Below are positions 1 through 12,700 of a DNA stretch of 64,000 nucleotides, one piece after another; within the stretch, counting starts at the first letter, position 1, and each line of letters begins with the position of its first letter. The DNA is taken from NCBI GenBank assembly GCA_934045075.1, contig OW203722.1:12055396-12119395 (forward strand), in the 5' to 3' direction. Under the pieces are notes generated by a model. The model ran no database searches. It was not told where the DNA came from and worked only from the letters and a program-made list of their open reading frames with translations. The DNA is from Yponomeuta sedellus (taxonomy: Eukaryota > Arthropoda > Insecta > Lepidoptera > Yponomeutidae). The position numbers and the translations under genes were made by a program.

Positions 1-246
1 TACTTTACAGGACCAGATTAATATGAACCCTATCAACTTGAAATAATCTCCAAAACCAATGAAAAATTCATAATGCCCATGCCTTGTTAAGGGTTAAGCC
101 AGCCGCTTACATTAACATTGGCATTCAGCAAACATAAATTGTTTACGTTGAAATATACATAATATATATTTTTTTTATTTTCATTCCACAGTGAACAAAA
201 ACATCGAGAAGAAATTTAAAAACCTATTTAGAGGCTAAAAATTTCA

Positions 247-319
247 CCCATGCCGGGATTCGAACCCGCAACCTCTGGCTATCCGTACCAGCGCTCTACC
301 AATTGAGCCAATGGGCGAC
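247..319 (-). repeat. tRNA-like SINE head, left arm
   Basis: On the minus strand this reads as a tRNA-like sequence with an A box (TGGCTCAATTGGTAGAGCG) and a B box (GGTTCGAATCC). A second left-arm copy lies at about 560-632 with the B box changed to GGTTCTAATCC. It is repeated across the window and embedded in the SINE composite, so I treat it as a SINE promoter and not as a working tRNA gene. Confidence 0.7.
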
Positions 320-918
320 TCACGGCATCAGTGAAATTTCGAACCTCTTTACAATATTCTCTCTGTATTACGTGCAGGCAGCGACATCTGACTTAAGCAA
401 ATTGCATTACTTACAGCCCCGACTACCTACTTTGCAGTTAGGTTTAACATCGGAACGATATCACTGTACCCACATGATTACACTATTTTTATTTTTAATG
501 CACTAACCCGTGCTAAGGAACAAATTTAAAAAACCTATTTAGAGGCTAAAAATTTCACCCATGCCGGGATTAGAACCCGCAACCTCTGGCTATCCGTACC
601 AGCGCTCTACCAATTGAGCAAATGGGCGACTCACGGCTGGTACGGATAGCCAGAGGTTGCGGGTTCGAATCCCGGCATGGGTGAAATTTTTAGCCTCTAA
701 ATAGGTTTTTAAATTTGTTCCTTAGCACGGGTTAGTGCATTAAAAATAAAAATAGTGTAATCATGTGGATACAGTGATATCGTTCCGATGTTAAACCTAA
801 CTGCAAAGTAGGTAGTCGGGGCTGTAAGTAATGCAATTTGCTTAAGTCAGATGTCGCTGCCTGTACGTAATACAGAAAGAATATTGTAAAGAGGTTCGAA
901 ATTTCACTGATGCCGTGA

Positions 919-991
919 GTCGCCCATTGGCTCAATTGGTAGAGCGCTGGTACGGATAGCCAGAGGTTGCGGGTTCGAATCCCGGCATGGG
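919..991 (+). repeat. tRNA-like SINE head, right arm
   Basis: Same tRNA-like sequence as at 247-319 but on the plus strand, with intact A and B boxes. A truncated copy (about 637-692) abuts the palindrome centre and keeps only the 3' half with the B box. Confidence 0.7.
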
Positions 992-1249
992 TGAAATTTT
1001 TAGCCTCTAAATAGGTTTTTAAATTTGTTCCTTAGCACGGGCTAGTGCATTAAAAATAAAAATAGTGTAATCGAGAAGAAACCAGAGTGTCTGAGATATA
1101 TGAAACTAGACGTCGTGTCTTTACAGTTATCATTCTATGTAAAACCGTCTATTCGTTGTGTTCAGTCATAGACATTAGACCTGACTGAGTATTTCCAATT
1201 AGGCCTACCTTTGTGTTCTAAGTCACAGTTGTAGTGAAGCTACAGTAGC

Positions 1250-1400
1250 ACAATACCACAAAAACATCGTGAACCTGGGCGTCGGAGGTGTTCCCATATC
1301 TCTGCGCTTACAATTGCCAATCCACGGCGGGTACGCGTCGTAATTAACCCATACTCTCTCTCTAAAAGAAAGCCTGTGATATGCAGCGGACCGTCTAATA
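1250..1400 (+). repeat. Lepidopteran SINE body fragment
   Basis: The words AACATCGTGA, GGTGTTC and TTGCCAATCCACGG resemble the body of a widespread lepidopteran tRNA-derived SINE. There is no tRNA head here, so this is a fragment. Called from family resemblance only. Confidence 0.45.
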
Positions 1401-1644
1401 GGCTATAGAAAAAAAAACAGTTCAAGCTCCACTGCGTGAGACTGACTCACTGTTGTTATTTATTATTTGTTATTTGTTATTTTACCTACCTACTTTAGAA
1501 GTTAGACAATTATAAACAACACGTTTAATTTGCCATAAATTTGACGTGTGTATCTATGAACTATCGTTATTATTACCATAGATATAAATAAACGTAACCA
1601 AATTTCTTTTTTTTTTGTATAGAAACCCTCTTACTTTTTCGTAT

Positions 1645-1915
1645 TTAGTTTTTCAGGGTTCTGTACCTCAAAATATAAAAACGAAACCCCAAAACGGATA
1701 ACTTTGTTGTCCGTCCGTCCGTCTGAAAAGACAGTTTTTTTTTTCAGGAACTTGTGGAGATATCAAGTTATAATTAATATCAAATACAAAATTCAAGTCC
1801 CACGTCCTTCTGTGGCGCAAAAATTTCAAAGTTTTAAGGCAAGAAGAAGTAGTCAAATATTCTGCATAGGCTTGGTAATAATTGGCACACATTCATATCA
1901 AGACCTTAACCCAAA
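1645..1915 (+). repeat. Dispersed 'AGGGTTC...' lepidopteran repeat
   Basis: Begins TTTTTCAGGGTTCTGTACCTCA, then a CCGTCCGTCCGTCTG stretch. The same motif order recurs near 37,491 (TTTTTTAGGGTTCCACGCCGC ... GTTCGTCTGTCTAT). It matches a dispersed non-coding repeat common in moth and butterfly genomes. Small ORFs on both strands here are not convincing. Confidence 0.5.
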
Positions 1916-3440
1916 CTAGCCCTTACTGCGAGTAGATAACCCAAACTAGATTACTAATTAACTTTGAAGATTCCAAATAAAAAATGTTCGCTATCAGCTT
2001 GGTGCTCCGACTTAACCCCACTATAACGAGGCAAAATCCCCATTTCTTCGGATGTAAAAATTATCTCTGGCACGTAAAAGAAAGGTAGCTAAAACTTGTT
2101 TTCTGTTGCTCGCCCTAGCTCTCCCCGGGGTGCCACATAATTCGAGAGCTCAACAAACGGCCCGGGTAACGCATGAGTTTCCCGAGGAAACCCACCTTCA
2201 GCCCGCCCGGTAATGGCCAACTGGTTGGTTATTTCGAAACAAACATTTGCACTTATCTGCTGAATTCCGAATAGGTAATAAATTGTAACAGCTGTTATTG
2301 AGGGGCCGCTAGTCAATAAGCTTTGACATGAGAATTGTCTATAATTTTATTAAAATGTTAAATCAATTTTTTTTTTCAAGTACGCTTTCATATTGGGCAG
2401 ATGCATTATCGAAAGCAATCGAACAAATGTTGTTTTCACAGCTCACTTCCTATTTTTCAACACAATTTTTTTATAAACATTTAATTTTTATCCGAGCCGT
2501 CAAGGGATGTTTTGCCATACTACTCGTATTAGTCTACGACCTATTCTCACATCTACCAAATATATACAAATCCATATAAATCCGTGAAACCATTTCGGGA
2601 GAGTTCCTTAGCAAACCCTGTGACAAGTGATTTTTATATATTAGATGAAGTATTTTTTTATATTTTCAAGGCCACTTTGTTCTCGAATCGCTTTGACTAG
2701 CTTGCCCTTAAATGCGAAATGAAATCAATTATTTTAATTTTAATTATTTTAATATTAATAATTTAAAAACAAAATGTTTACTTAATGAACGTCAAATCTG
2801 TTCATATGAAGTCGTATATACATGAAACAAATTATTAAGGTGCATTTAGTACCCACCACCCAGAATAATATAGTTACTTGTTCTGTGTGTCACACCTTTC
2901 GGACCACTTCGTTGACGGTAGCGGAAGTTTGAATATAACTCTTGCCTAGCTCTTGGTTACTGGGAAGCGAGTTCGTTTTATGCGCGCTGCGTTTAAATGT
3001 TATTGGCAGCATGACATTGGCTGCAGGCGAACTATTACTCCAACTAATACAGAAGGAAGACAACACCTCAGCTGCTCCATCTCAACTCGTCCTCCACCGA
3101 AGTTGCGCCTCGTTCCGGAAACTTGGATAATTTTCCGCCTGATTTTGGATTGTTGCAAATTTAACATACAGCCAAAGCAAGCTGCTCGGGTAAAGGCTAA
3201 ATTAGACTGCAGTTTGAGAACTGTTGATAAAGCTAAGTTATTTAGGAGCACAGCTTTGTAGCGCTCTAATCGAAACGGATTGTTCAAATACCGTTCAGAA
3301 ACTTATGGGCAAATACTCGTTACACACAGTATCCGTCTTCACTTTGAATTAGAATCTATGGATGTCAGTACTAAAAATTCTCTTTTTTTTCGTTGAGTCC
3401 TTGTTTGAATGTCATGATAAGCAATAACAATAACTATAAG
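1916..3440. other. No gene recognised
   Basis: AT-rich sequence with a more GC-balanced patch at 2095-2330 and another at 2940-3260. Short overlapping ORFs occur at 2942-3261 on both strands but lack recognisable domains, splice-supported extensions or a signal peptide. I see no RNA gene or clear repeat. Confidence 0.5.
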
Positions 3441-3449
3441 AAAAATAAC

Positions 3450-3489
3450 TAAAATTTAGGAAATGTTACCATACATTTCCTAAATTTTA
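3450..3489. repeat. Perfect 17-bp hairpin
   Basis: Arms 3450-3466 and 3473-3489 are exact reverse complements around a 6-nt loop (TACCAT). It sits in AT-rich intergenic sequence with no adjacent gene and may be the core of a small MITE. Confidence 0.6.
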
Positions 3490-4190
3490 ATCTGTGCTAA
3501 TTAGGCAATGTATATCGAACAAAGGTATGGATGTATAAATATTCGGTATGCTTAAAAAAAGTGGGTGAGAATTATTAAGTGTTGACTGTTTTCCCTCTCG
3601 TTCTCGTTCTTCTAACTCGATTTTATTAGTACGCGATGTCTGTGAATCAAGTAAATATTGGCATGTGTATGATTATGTCAGTGCTATTTTCAAGTTTTTT
3701 TTTTGTTAGGTACATTCTAATCAGTAAACATGTTTTGTTGGTACTTGTTATCATCTTTGCAAAAAACCCACTGACTTTGTGAGACAAAAACCTCTTCAAT
3801 CAGTGCGATAAATGTAGAATAGTGTATATTTGTTCATGTATTGCATATGGTATAGATTTAGTCACCGGCATCAAGAGGTATAAATAGTTAAACAACGTGT
3901 TACTAAAATAAAAGTATTTTTATAAGAGTATAGATATAAAAGCATTCTTTTGCGAATAATAAATGCCTCATACAAACGTTGATTGTGACGTCTCAACTTA
4001 TGCCAGATTAGTAAGGCATGGTTACGTACTAAGTAACTGGAATTACTTTTGGACAAGTAGGTAATATTATTAGAAGTAACAGTTGTAGAGAAAAAAATAT
4101 TACGATTATTTATATTTTAGTGTAGAACGATCGAAAAGTTTTATGTTTTGTATGGGAGTGGTAAACTGTAGCACTGCAACTGGTTTCAAA

Positions 4191-4285
4191 GTAGTCGTCG
4201 TCGTCGTCGTCGTCAGGCTATACTAGTCCACTGCTGGACATAGCCCTCCCCTAAAGAGCGGTAGTAGTATTTGATTATTTAACAT
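4191..4285. repeat. (GTC)n microsatellite next to a dispersed repeat
   Basis: A GTC run at 4193-4215 is followed by AGTCCACTGCTGGACATAGC and CTCCCCTAAAGAG. The second part is a frequent lepidopteran motif, the complement of the LINE terminal sequence around CCAGCAGTGG (compare 16,710 and 57,580). The GTC run is the equivalent of the (ATG/GAC)n tails seen on that LINE. Confidence 0.55.
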
Positions 4286-4527
4286 TCATACTAAACGGCG
4301 TATCCGCTATGTGAACTGTCTTTAGATACTTGCATACCAAAAAGTTACAGGAGAAATTTGGATGCCATCAGCCTATATTCGCCTACCACTGGACATCTGA
4401 AGTCTCCTCTAAGGCGCGCCACAAAGACGTGCTGACCAAGGAGGTTTGGCCCGTTATCACAGCTCGGCCAGGGCACGCGAGTTACGCAATTTACGAGAAA
4501 AACCTCGACGATGACCAACCCGCGATG

Positions 4528-4650
4528 AAGAGTACACGAGAGTATACAAGCGTACACTAGAGTACACGAGATTTCACGAGAGTGTACTAGAGCACACGAG
4601 ATTACGCACTCTTGTGTGCACGAGGGTACACTAGAGTATACGAGAGGTTT
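4528..4650. repeat. Degenerate short tandem repeat (AGAGTACACG-like)
   Basis: About ten imperfect units around AGAGTACACGAG / AGAGTATACAAG run up to the start of the LINE fragment. No coding sense. Confidence 0.65.
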
Positions 4651-5307
4651 AAATCTTCTTATTTAAATGATGGTATACCCATACCGTTCAGTTCAGTGGT
4701 AAAAAATCTGGGGATCTTGTTCGACACTACCATATCTTGGGTTCCTCAGTTGGAAATGGTAAGTCGGAAGATGTTTGCATCCGCAGGTTCACTTCGGCGT
4801 CTCAGCAATTTCCTTCCTACGGCTACCAAAGTTGTGTTGGCTCAGTCTCTCCTTTTACCGATTCTCGACTACGCTGACATCTGCTATCTAGACCTCACAG
4901 AGGAGCAACTAAATAAGCTTGAGCGTCTCCAAAACTTTTGTATCCGGTTCATATTTGGTTTACGCAAATATGACCATATTTCTGAATATCGAACTAAGCT
5001 CAAGTGGCTCCCCATTCGTCTCCGCCGGAATGCTCACATTCTTTCTCTCCTCTATTGTTCTGTTCAACCCAGCTACCCCATCCTACCTCAAAGAGCGTTT
5101 CGAGTTTCTCCATTCTTCCCATAGCCTGACTCTTCGCTCATCCCAAGCCTTCTCCTCAAAACTCCCATCCACAGAACAAAATTTTATGGCTACTCTTTCG
5201 AGGTTCAGGCAGTCCATTTATGGAATGATCTGCCCGTGGAAGTGAGAAAAGCAAAGTCCTTGGCTTGTTTTAAGGCACTGGTGAAATCCTACTATCTCAC
5301 TGGATAA
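4640..5307 (+). pseudogene. LINE reverse transcriptase C-terminal fragment, frameshifted
   Basis: The first frame carries a typical post-RT segment (NLGILFDTTISWVPQLE, then ILDYADICYLDLTEEQLNKL). The reading continues in other frames and ends LWNDLPVEVRKAKSLACFKA before a stop at 5305-5307. This is the C-terminal end of a non-LTR reverse transcriptase of the Jockey/CR1 type. At least two frameshifts and the loss of the endonuclease and catalytic RT parts make it a dead 5'-truncated copy. Its 3' UTR runs on to about 5,690 and ends in the tetranucleotide array. Confidence 0.85.
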
Positions 5308-5687
5308 ACTGGAAAACTGTTGCTTATTAAATATGTATTAATTGTGTAAGTATTTATTTTTAGGTATTTATGTATATTATTATTTAAGTAAATGTTGCTT
5401 ACCTATATGTATTTAATTGGATATGTATTTATTGTTTAGGTGTCTATGTATATTATCATTTAAATATATGTACATTATACCGTAGGTAATTATAAGTAAT
5501 TATATTCTCGCACTCCCTTGCTGTTTGTTATCAATATATTTTCGATTTAATTATTTATGTACATGCACCACGTACCTTACCACGTACCACGCACCACGCT
5601 CTTAACGATAAGACCGCCAATTGTATAACATTACTTAGATTTAAGAATCATGGTTGTAATATTTTTCTGGTTGTGCAATAAAGTGTT

Positions 5688-5690
<3 letters not shown>
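5308..5690 (+). mobile_element. 3' UTR and tail of the same LINE
   Basis: From the RT stop the sequence continues without a break to the terminal block CCGCCAATTGTATAACATT ... TGCAATAAAGTGTTCTCTATC. The same terminal block (GGCCGCCAATTGTA ... AATAAAGAATATTCTTATC) occurs on many minus-strand fragments in this window (11.8, 31.2, 31.8, 46.4, 58.7 and 60.3 kb). This copy therefore links that widespread tail to an RT-encoding LINE. Confidence 0.75.
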
Positions 5691-8048
<2,358 letters not shown>

Positions 8049-8458
8049 AAGACCGCCCGCCCGCCCGATGCGGGTTAAATTAAATTCCATTAAAAGATAA
8101 ATATATACTGCTATCTATATTTATCCATTATACAGAGGGAATCATCTTTTTTAATGGGACTATAAGAAAAACTCGTAGTTTATCCCTCGTGGACCCGTTA
8201 ACGGGACAAAATAATGGGACCACGAGAATACACCCGTCAAGCGTATGAGTTTTTTTATTTCTTATGTCTTATAAATGCACCAAAAAATCTAATTCCGATT
8301 TTGTTCAGGTGTCCACCTCCTGAATTTCCTGTACTCAGTTTTTAAGACACCCAAGGGTTCAGTCAAGGTGATCATACTCTTACACTAAGTACAACCTGGA
8401 GCAGAGCAGCGAAAGTTATGTAAGCGTATTCTTAAACTAATCTACACTTAAAGCAGCT

Positions 8459-9018
8459 CCTTAAAGAGCAATTGACATACAAACGTAGTTTGGTTTTTAT
8501 TTACAAACACCATGCTGGATCTAAATGAAAGCTAAACGACACAAATCGAGATTTGGACGTGCTTAGAATTTGAAATAAACTTATTACAAAGAAATTATAG
8601 CCTGGAGAATAGGCTATAGTTATCCTTTTTATCCTGTTTATTCTCAGTTGTTTGCACGAGCAAACTTCCATGTGTCCTCTATACATATAATGGCAAAGTC
8701 GCGATCCGACATCATGTTTGTAAATAAATAATAAAATAAATAAATATTAATGGACATATTACACAAATCTCGTTAGCCCTATACTAAGTACAACTAAATG
8801 ACTTGTGTTATAGGTGCTAACTCGACGATAGATTTAATACAAAAAATTCATAGATACCATCCAAGACCCGAGACAAACTAGAAAAGTTCGTTTCCTAGCT
8901 TGACCCGGCCGGGGATCGAACCCGAGACCTTCGGTTTTACAGTCAGCGTGCCAAACCGCTGCGCCACCGAGGCCGTGAAATAAAATCTTAACTACGTTTG
9001 TATGGGAATTGCTCCTTG
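8459..9018. mobile_element. Inverted-repeat (MITE-like) element with nested SINE
   Basis: The left end (about 8459-8490) and right end (about 8990-9018) are inverted copies sharing GAGCAATT..CATACAAACGTAGTT. A tRNA-headed SINE sits near the right end. No transposase is encoded. Part of the terminal word (AACAAACGTAGTTTGGTTG) recurs at 42,904. Family not assigned. Confidence 0.55.
8903..8977 (-). repeat. tRNA-like SINE head
   Basis: On the minus strand: CACGGCCTCGGTGGCGCAGC at the head, then GGTCTCGGGTTCGATCCCCG with a B box. The ends do not form a good acceptor stem, so this is a SINE promoter and not a functional tRNA. Confidence 0.65.
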
Positions 9019-9089
9019 AGGGACACTCTTAAATGTCTGAGATCAAAACAGGCTTACATACGGAGCTCTTGGATTTAGTAGCAATGCAA

Positions 9090-9210
9090 GGAGACACGGG
9101 ACAGTAGGACAGGTGTCGGCCCACGCCGCAATAAATAGCTATTTAGCGGAGTTTGCGGGCGGCGCGGTCGACGCCGCCACAGGAAGGTGTTCTCAATTTG
9201 TCGCCAGAAT
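9090..9210. other. GC-rich island upstream of the Pro-rich gene
   Basis: A short GC/CpG-rich stretch (GGCGGCGCGGTCGACGCCGC) in otherwise AT-rich DNA, about 600 bp before the first coding exon at 9797. It could be promoter-proximal or a 5' UTR, but nothing in the sequence proves it. Confidence 0.3.
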
Positions 9211-9796
9211 GAAATTGTCGCCGCTTTCAGTATTAAGTGGCTTTTACATTTCACTTTGCGCGCACTGACGTTGATTTGAAACGGCGCCCACGGAAGAAAA
9301 TGTGTTTAAGTCGTTATAAAATACATACTGTGATTGGCTCACCACGTGATACAAACTTACCTTTGTACGAGACATTGAGTAAAGAAAAAACAAAAAAAAA
9401 CATGAACGGTGGTCTATCAGGAAATTGTAGAGACGTAATGGTTATGATTTGGCAATAATGTTTTTATGATGCGGATTGTTATGAGATACCAAGCAATAAT
9501 ATTGAACAAAAACTACGGTACGCGAGTGGGCAATGTATTTTGATCTCACGCTATTGTAAATCAAAGTAATTCAACAAGTCATCTTCACCGGCAAACGGAA
9601 CAAGAACCGGTTTCATTTTGATGGTTGTGCTTGAATCGAGAGCTCACATTACGGTGTGTCTGTTAATGAATTAGATGTCCGTTGATATTAGCCAGACCAT
9701 GTTGTTGGATAGATAAAATGTGTGCGTGATATTAAGTTACGGTGATTTGTTTCGTTTGCACTCGCATGCAATCGTTGCTTTAGTTGACAATTCGGC

Positions 9797-12700
9797 ATGC
9801 ATCCGAAATGTTCACTAGTCGCTGTGGCGGTGATGCTGACCGTCGCACATTGTGCGACCAAAACCGAGCTGAGAGGTAACTATTATTATTATTATTACTA
9901 AAGTTCTTTATTACATAATTACAGACTTTTGCACAAGCGAGCTTACTATGCTACTAGCAGAGCTTCTTTCACTATGTAACAGCTAACCTACGTTGAAGAC
10001 ATTATTAGCAGGCAGTGCAACTCATAAAATTTGACACACCTAACTAATAATTACCCATTGACACCGAGACTACTTATAACATATAAACTCGTACTTTATA
10101 AAAAACTAATACATTGGACAATTATTCTATAGCAACAAGTTATATATAAATAGATATAAGTAGCACTTATAGCAAATAATATAAAGTACCCGAAACCGGC
10201 GTGGGAGCATGCAACGACTAATGAATGTTGACGAAGCGAAAGAGGTTGCTCAGGATCGAGGCAATTGACAAACCCTTGTCTAAGCCTACCCCTCCGGGAT
10301 ACAGGCGTGAGTTTATGTTGTATAATGTATGTAATTTTCAATTCGGAAACAGACTAGTGATGTAGCTGTCATCATTTACTAAGCGTGGACTTTCTGATGA
10401 AAACTAAAACCATGTTATTGACTTAAAATTGCGGATTCACTTACTTCATTTTTTGTTGGAAGAGTCTGACCAGGTTAAACTCTGCGTATTAGATCGAAAA
10501 CTGGTCGGAATTTCCCGACGAAAAGTGAAATAAGATTATCCGGAATTAAGTTAATAATGTGTAGTTCCTTGGAAAGTCTTAGTTTTCTCAAAACATGTTG
10601 CTTGACAGATAATATTGAGCAAAACTTACATTACCGTAAGGTAAGAATTAAAAAAATAGCATTATATTTTACATAAGGTAAGTAAACTTCACTTATCATT
10701 GAGTTTGATGTATATCTATAACTATCAGGAATAAAAAGGTACTTACATGGGTGCGTTGCATGGCAACAGACCAACAAATGGACCATACTGACGTCTTGAC
10801 AAGTCAAACATTAACGCGTGCCGATAAAAAACACATTTCATTTGACATCATATACCAAAATTTTCCACGCAGCTTAAGCTACAATAACAAATGTTTGCAT
10901 CAATTTAACATCCAATATATCAACCTCGACCACATTCGTTGACATTTTTTTATTCATATGTGCAATTTGTATATGTTTCAAAAAATTGTTAGGTACTGGC
11001 CACATAAAATTAAACTCTTCACATATCCCATATCTACTGGTTGACCCCAAACCTTATTAAGCAAATCCATTTTTACTTTGTCGCAAACATGATTCTATAC
11101 TGTTAGACAGCATTTTCTAGTTTTCGCAAAAAAATTGCAATGACTTCACGATTGCGTCAGTGCGCTGACGTAATGAAAAATCACTGTTTAGCGGGTATTA
11201 TTATCATCTCAAGATTCATAGTGATAGTGATTCATCAAATTGACTTATAGAGTCGTTTATAAAAGTACCAAAATATTTGAGTCAATAATTCCATAACATA
11301 TTTTTGCCTCATACCGCAGTTGTGTAGGTATCTATTTTTATTAAAACAAATTGTCAACTTCAAAGATTTCACGACATACTTTATTTGAAATTTTAAATAA
11401 AAATGGTGAGTAAAAATTAATTTACCTGGCGATGGCGCGACAATTTATGAATACTAATAGTTTTCAGTCCAAAATAGATATACAAATTTTATTACAGGCG
11501 CTTTTTAGGAAAACAGCCAATGTCTTTTTTTATCAGTCAAATTTGATCGTTTTTTATTTAATTGCTAGCAACACTGTAAAAGAAACTAAATCCAACTATC
11601 GAATTCATTTATCTAAAAACAAATCACATCAAAAATAATCGATAATCATTAAAGTTTAGACGATTTTACAAAAACATCCAAGGTTTGTGCAACCTTGACA
11701 AATCACTGAGGTCCATGGGAAAAGGTTGTTTTGAAAAAAAAATTGTCGTCTATAGACAGATAGAAAATATTTTATTGTACATAAAGAGTACAGACGGTGG
11801 CCTTATAACTAAAAGTGATCTCTTCCAGACAACCTTAGGTAACCATAGTTGCTTAACTTAGAAGTTAACGACAGTTTTTTCACCAAATCATCCTTTGTCC
11901 AGGTACTCTTTTGAGGCAGTGTCAAACTTAGATGGAAATATTTAAACTTTACGGTGATAAAATATTTCACCATTTTCTAATTACTACAACTCGTGTTGGT
12001 AGTAAAAAGAAAAATATTAAGATAAGATAAGAATATTCTTTTCAACACACTTGCTCGTAAAGTTGCTATTTTTTCTTTGGTCTTACGCCCGGAATGCGGT
12101 TTATTACACACTAGTGCGTTTTACTTTTCATTGCCGCACTAGTGTGTTTCTTATTCCACTTTTTTTTTAATATCCGTAAAGAGGTTGTTACCAAAAGATT
12201 TATTATTTTGTAATAGTACATTACACAACTAGGGTGGTAATACCTACAAAGAAAGGCCGAGATCGCAGAAGTTTGCGGCCCGAGCTGCAAGCGAGTGACG
12301 TAAATATGCGATCGAGAGCTTTCTTTATTACCTCCCGTGTTGTGTACATCTTTTTATGTCTACACTTGGCCAAAAAGCCACTTTATTGCCAGGTGTGGCA
12401 TAAATAAATAAACTTGTTGTAGTCAAAATCTAATAAGATAAGATTATACTTCATCTAATTATCTATTAAAGCATTTAAAAAATACAATATTTTAAATCGT
12501 TAATTACCGTAAATTCTTATTAGAAATACATAATTATTTAGTTTAATATATTGTGGTTGAATGGCGGTGTTTGGTGCCTCTGGACTTAACCTGCGCGCGC
12601 ATAGTTATTTAACCAAAGATACGGCGCGCGAAAAAATAAACCTCCGCGGCATTTTGTGCAAACATTTGTTCGTTTATAATTTGCTGATTTTATACCTACA

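Larger units (their letters stand above)
203..1081. mobile_element. Palindromic tRNA-derived SINE composite with 12-bp TSD
   Basis: Two near-identical arms in opposite orientation meet at about position 636 (left arm 215-636, right arm 637-1069). Each arm carries tRNA-like heads with Pol III A-box and B-box-like motifs (GGTTCGAATCC), a shared body, and the tail word TTAGCACGGGTTAGTGCATT. The whole unit is bounded by the 12-bp direct repeat ATCGAGAAGAAA (203-214 and 1070-1081), so the inverted dimer appears to have inserted as one piece. Retroposition of SINEs is LINE-dependent; the palindromic form is unusual and may come from twin priming or template switching. Related copies lie near 53.0 kb and 62.8 kb. 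Confidence 0.75.

Noticed and set aside
919..991. True tRNA genes at the tRNA-like heads (also 8.9, 53.1, 56.0, 57.0 and 62.8 kb)
   Set aside because: Acceptor ends pair poorly, copies are embedded in SINE bodies, and some have damaged B boxes. Treated as SINE promoters.
2942..3287. Overlapping ORFs of 62-102 codons on both strands
   Set aside because: No recognisable motif, no leader, no splice continuation.
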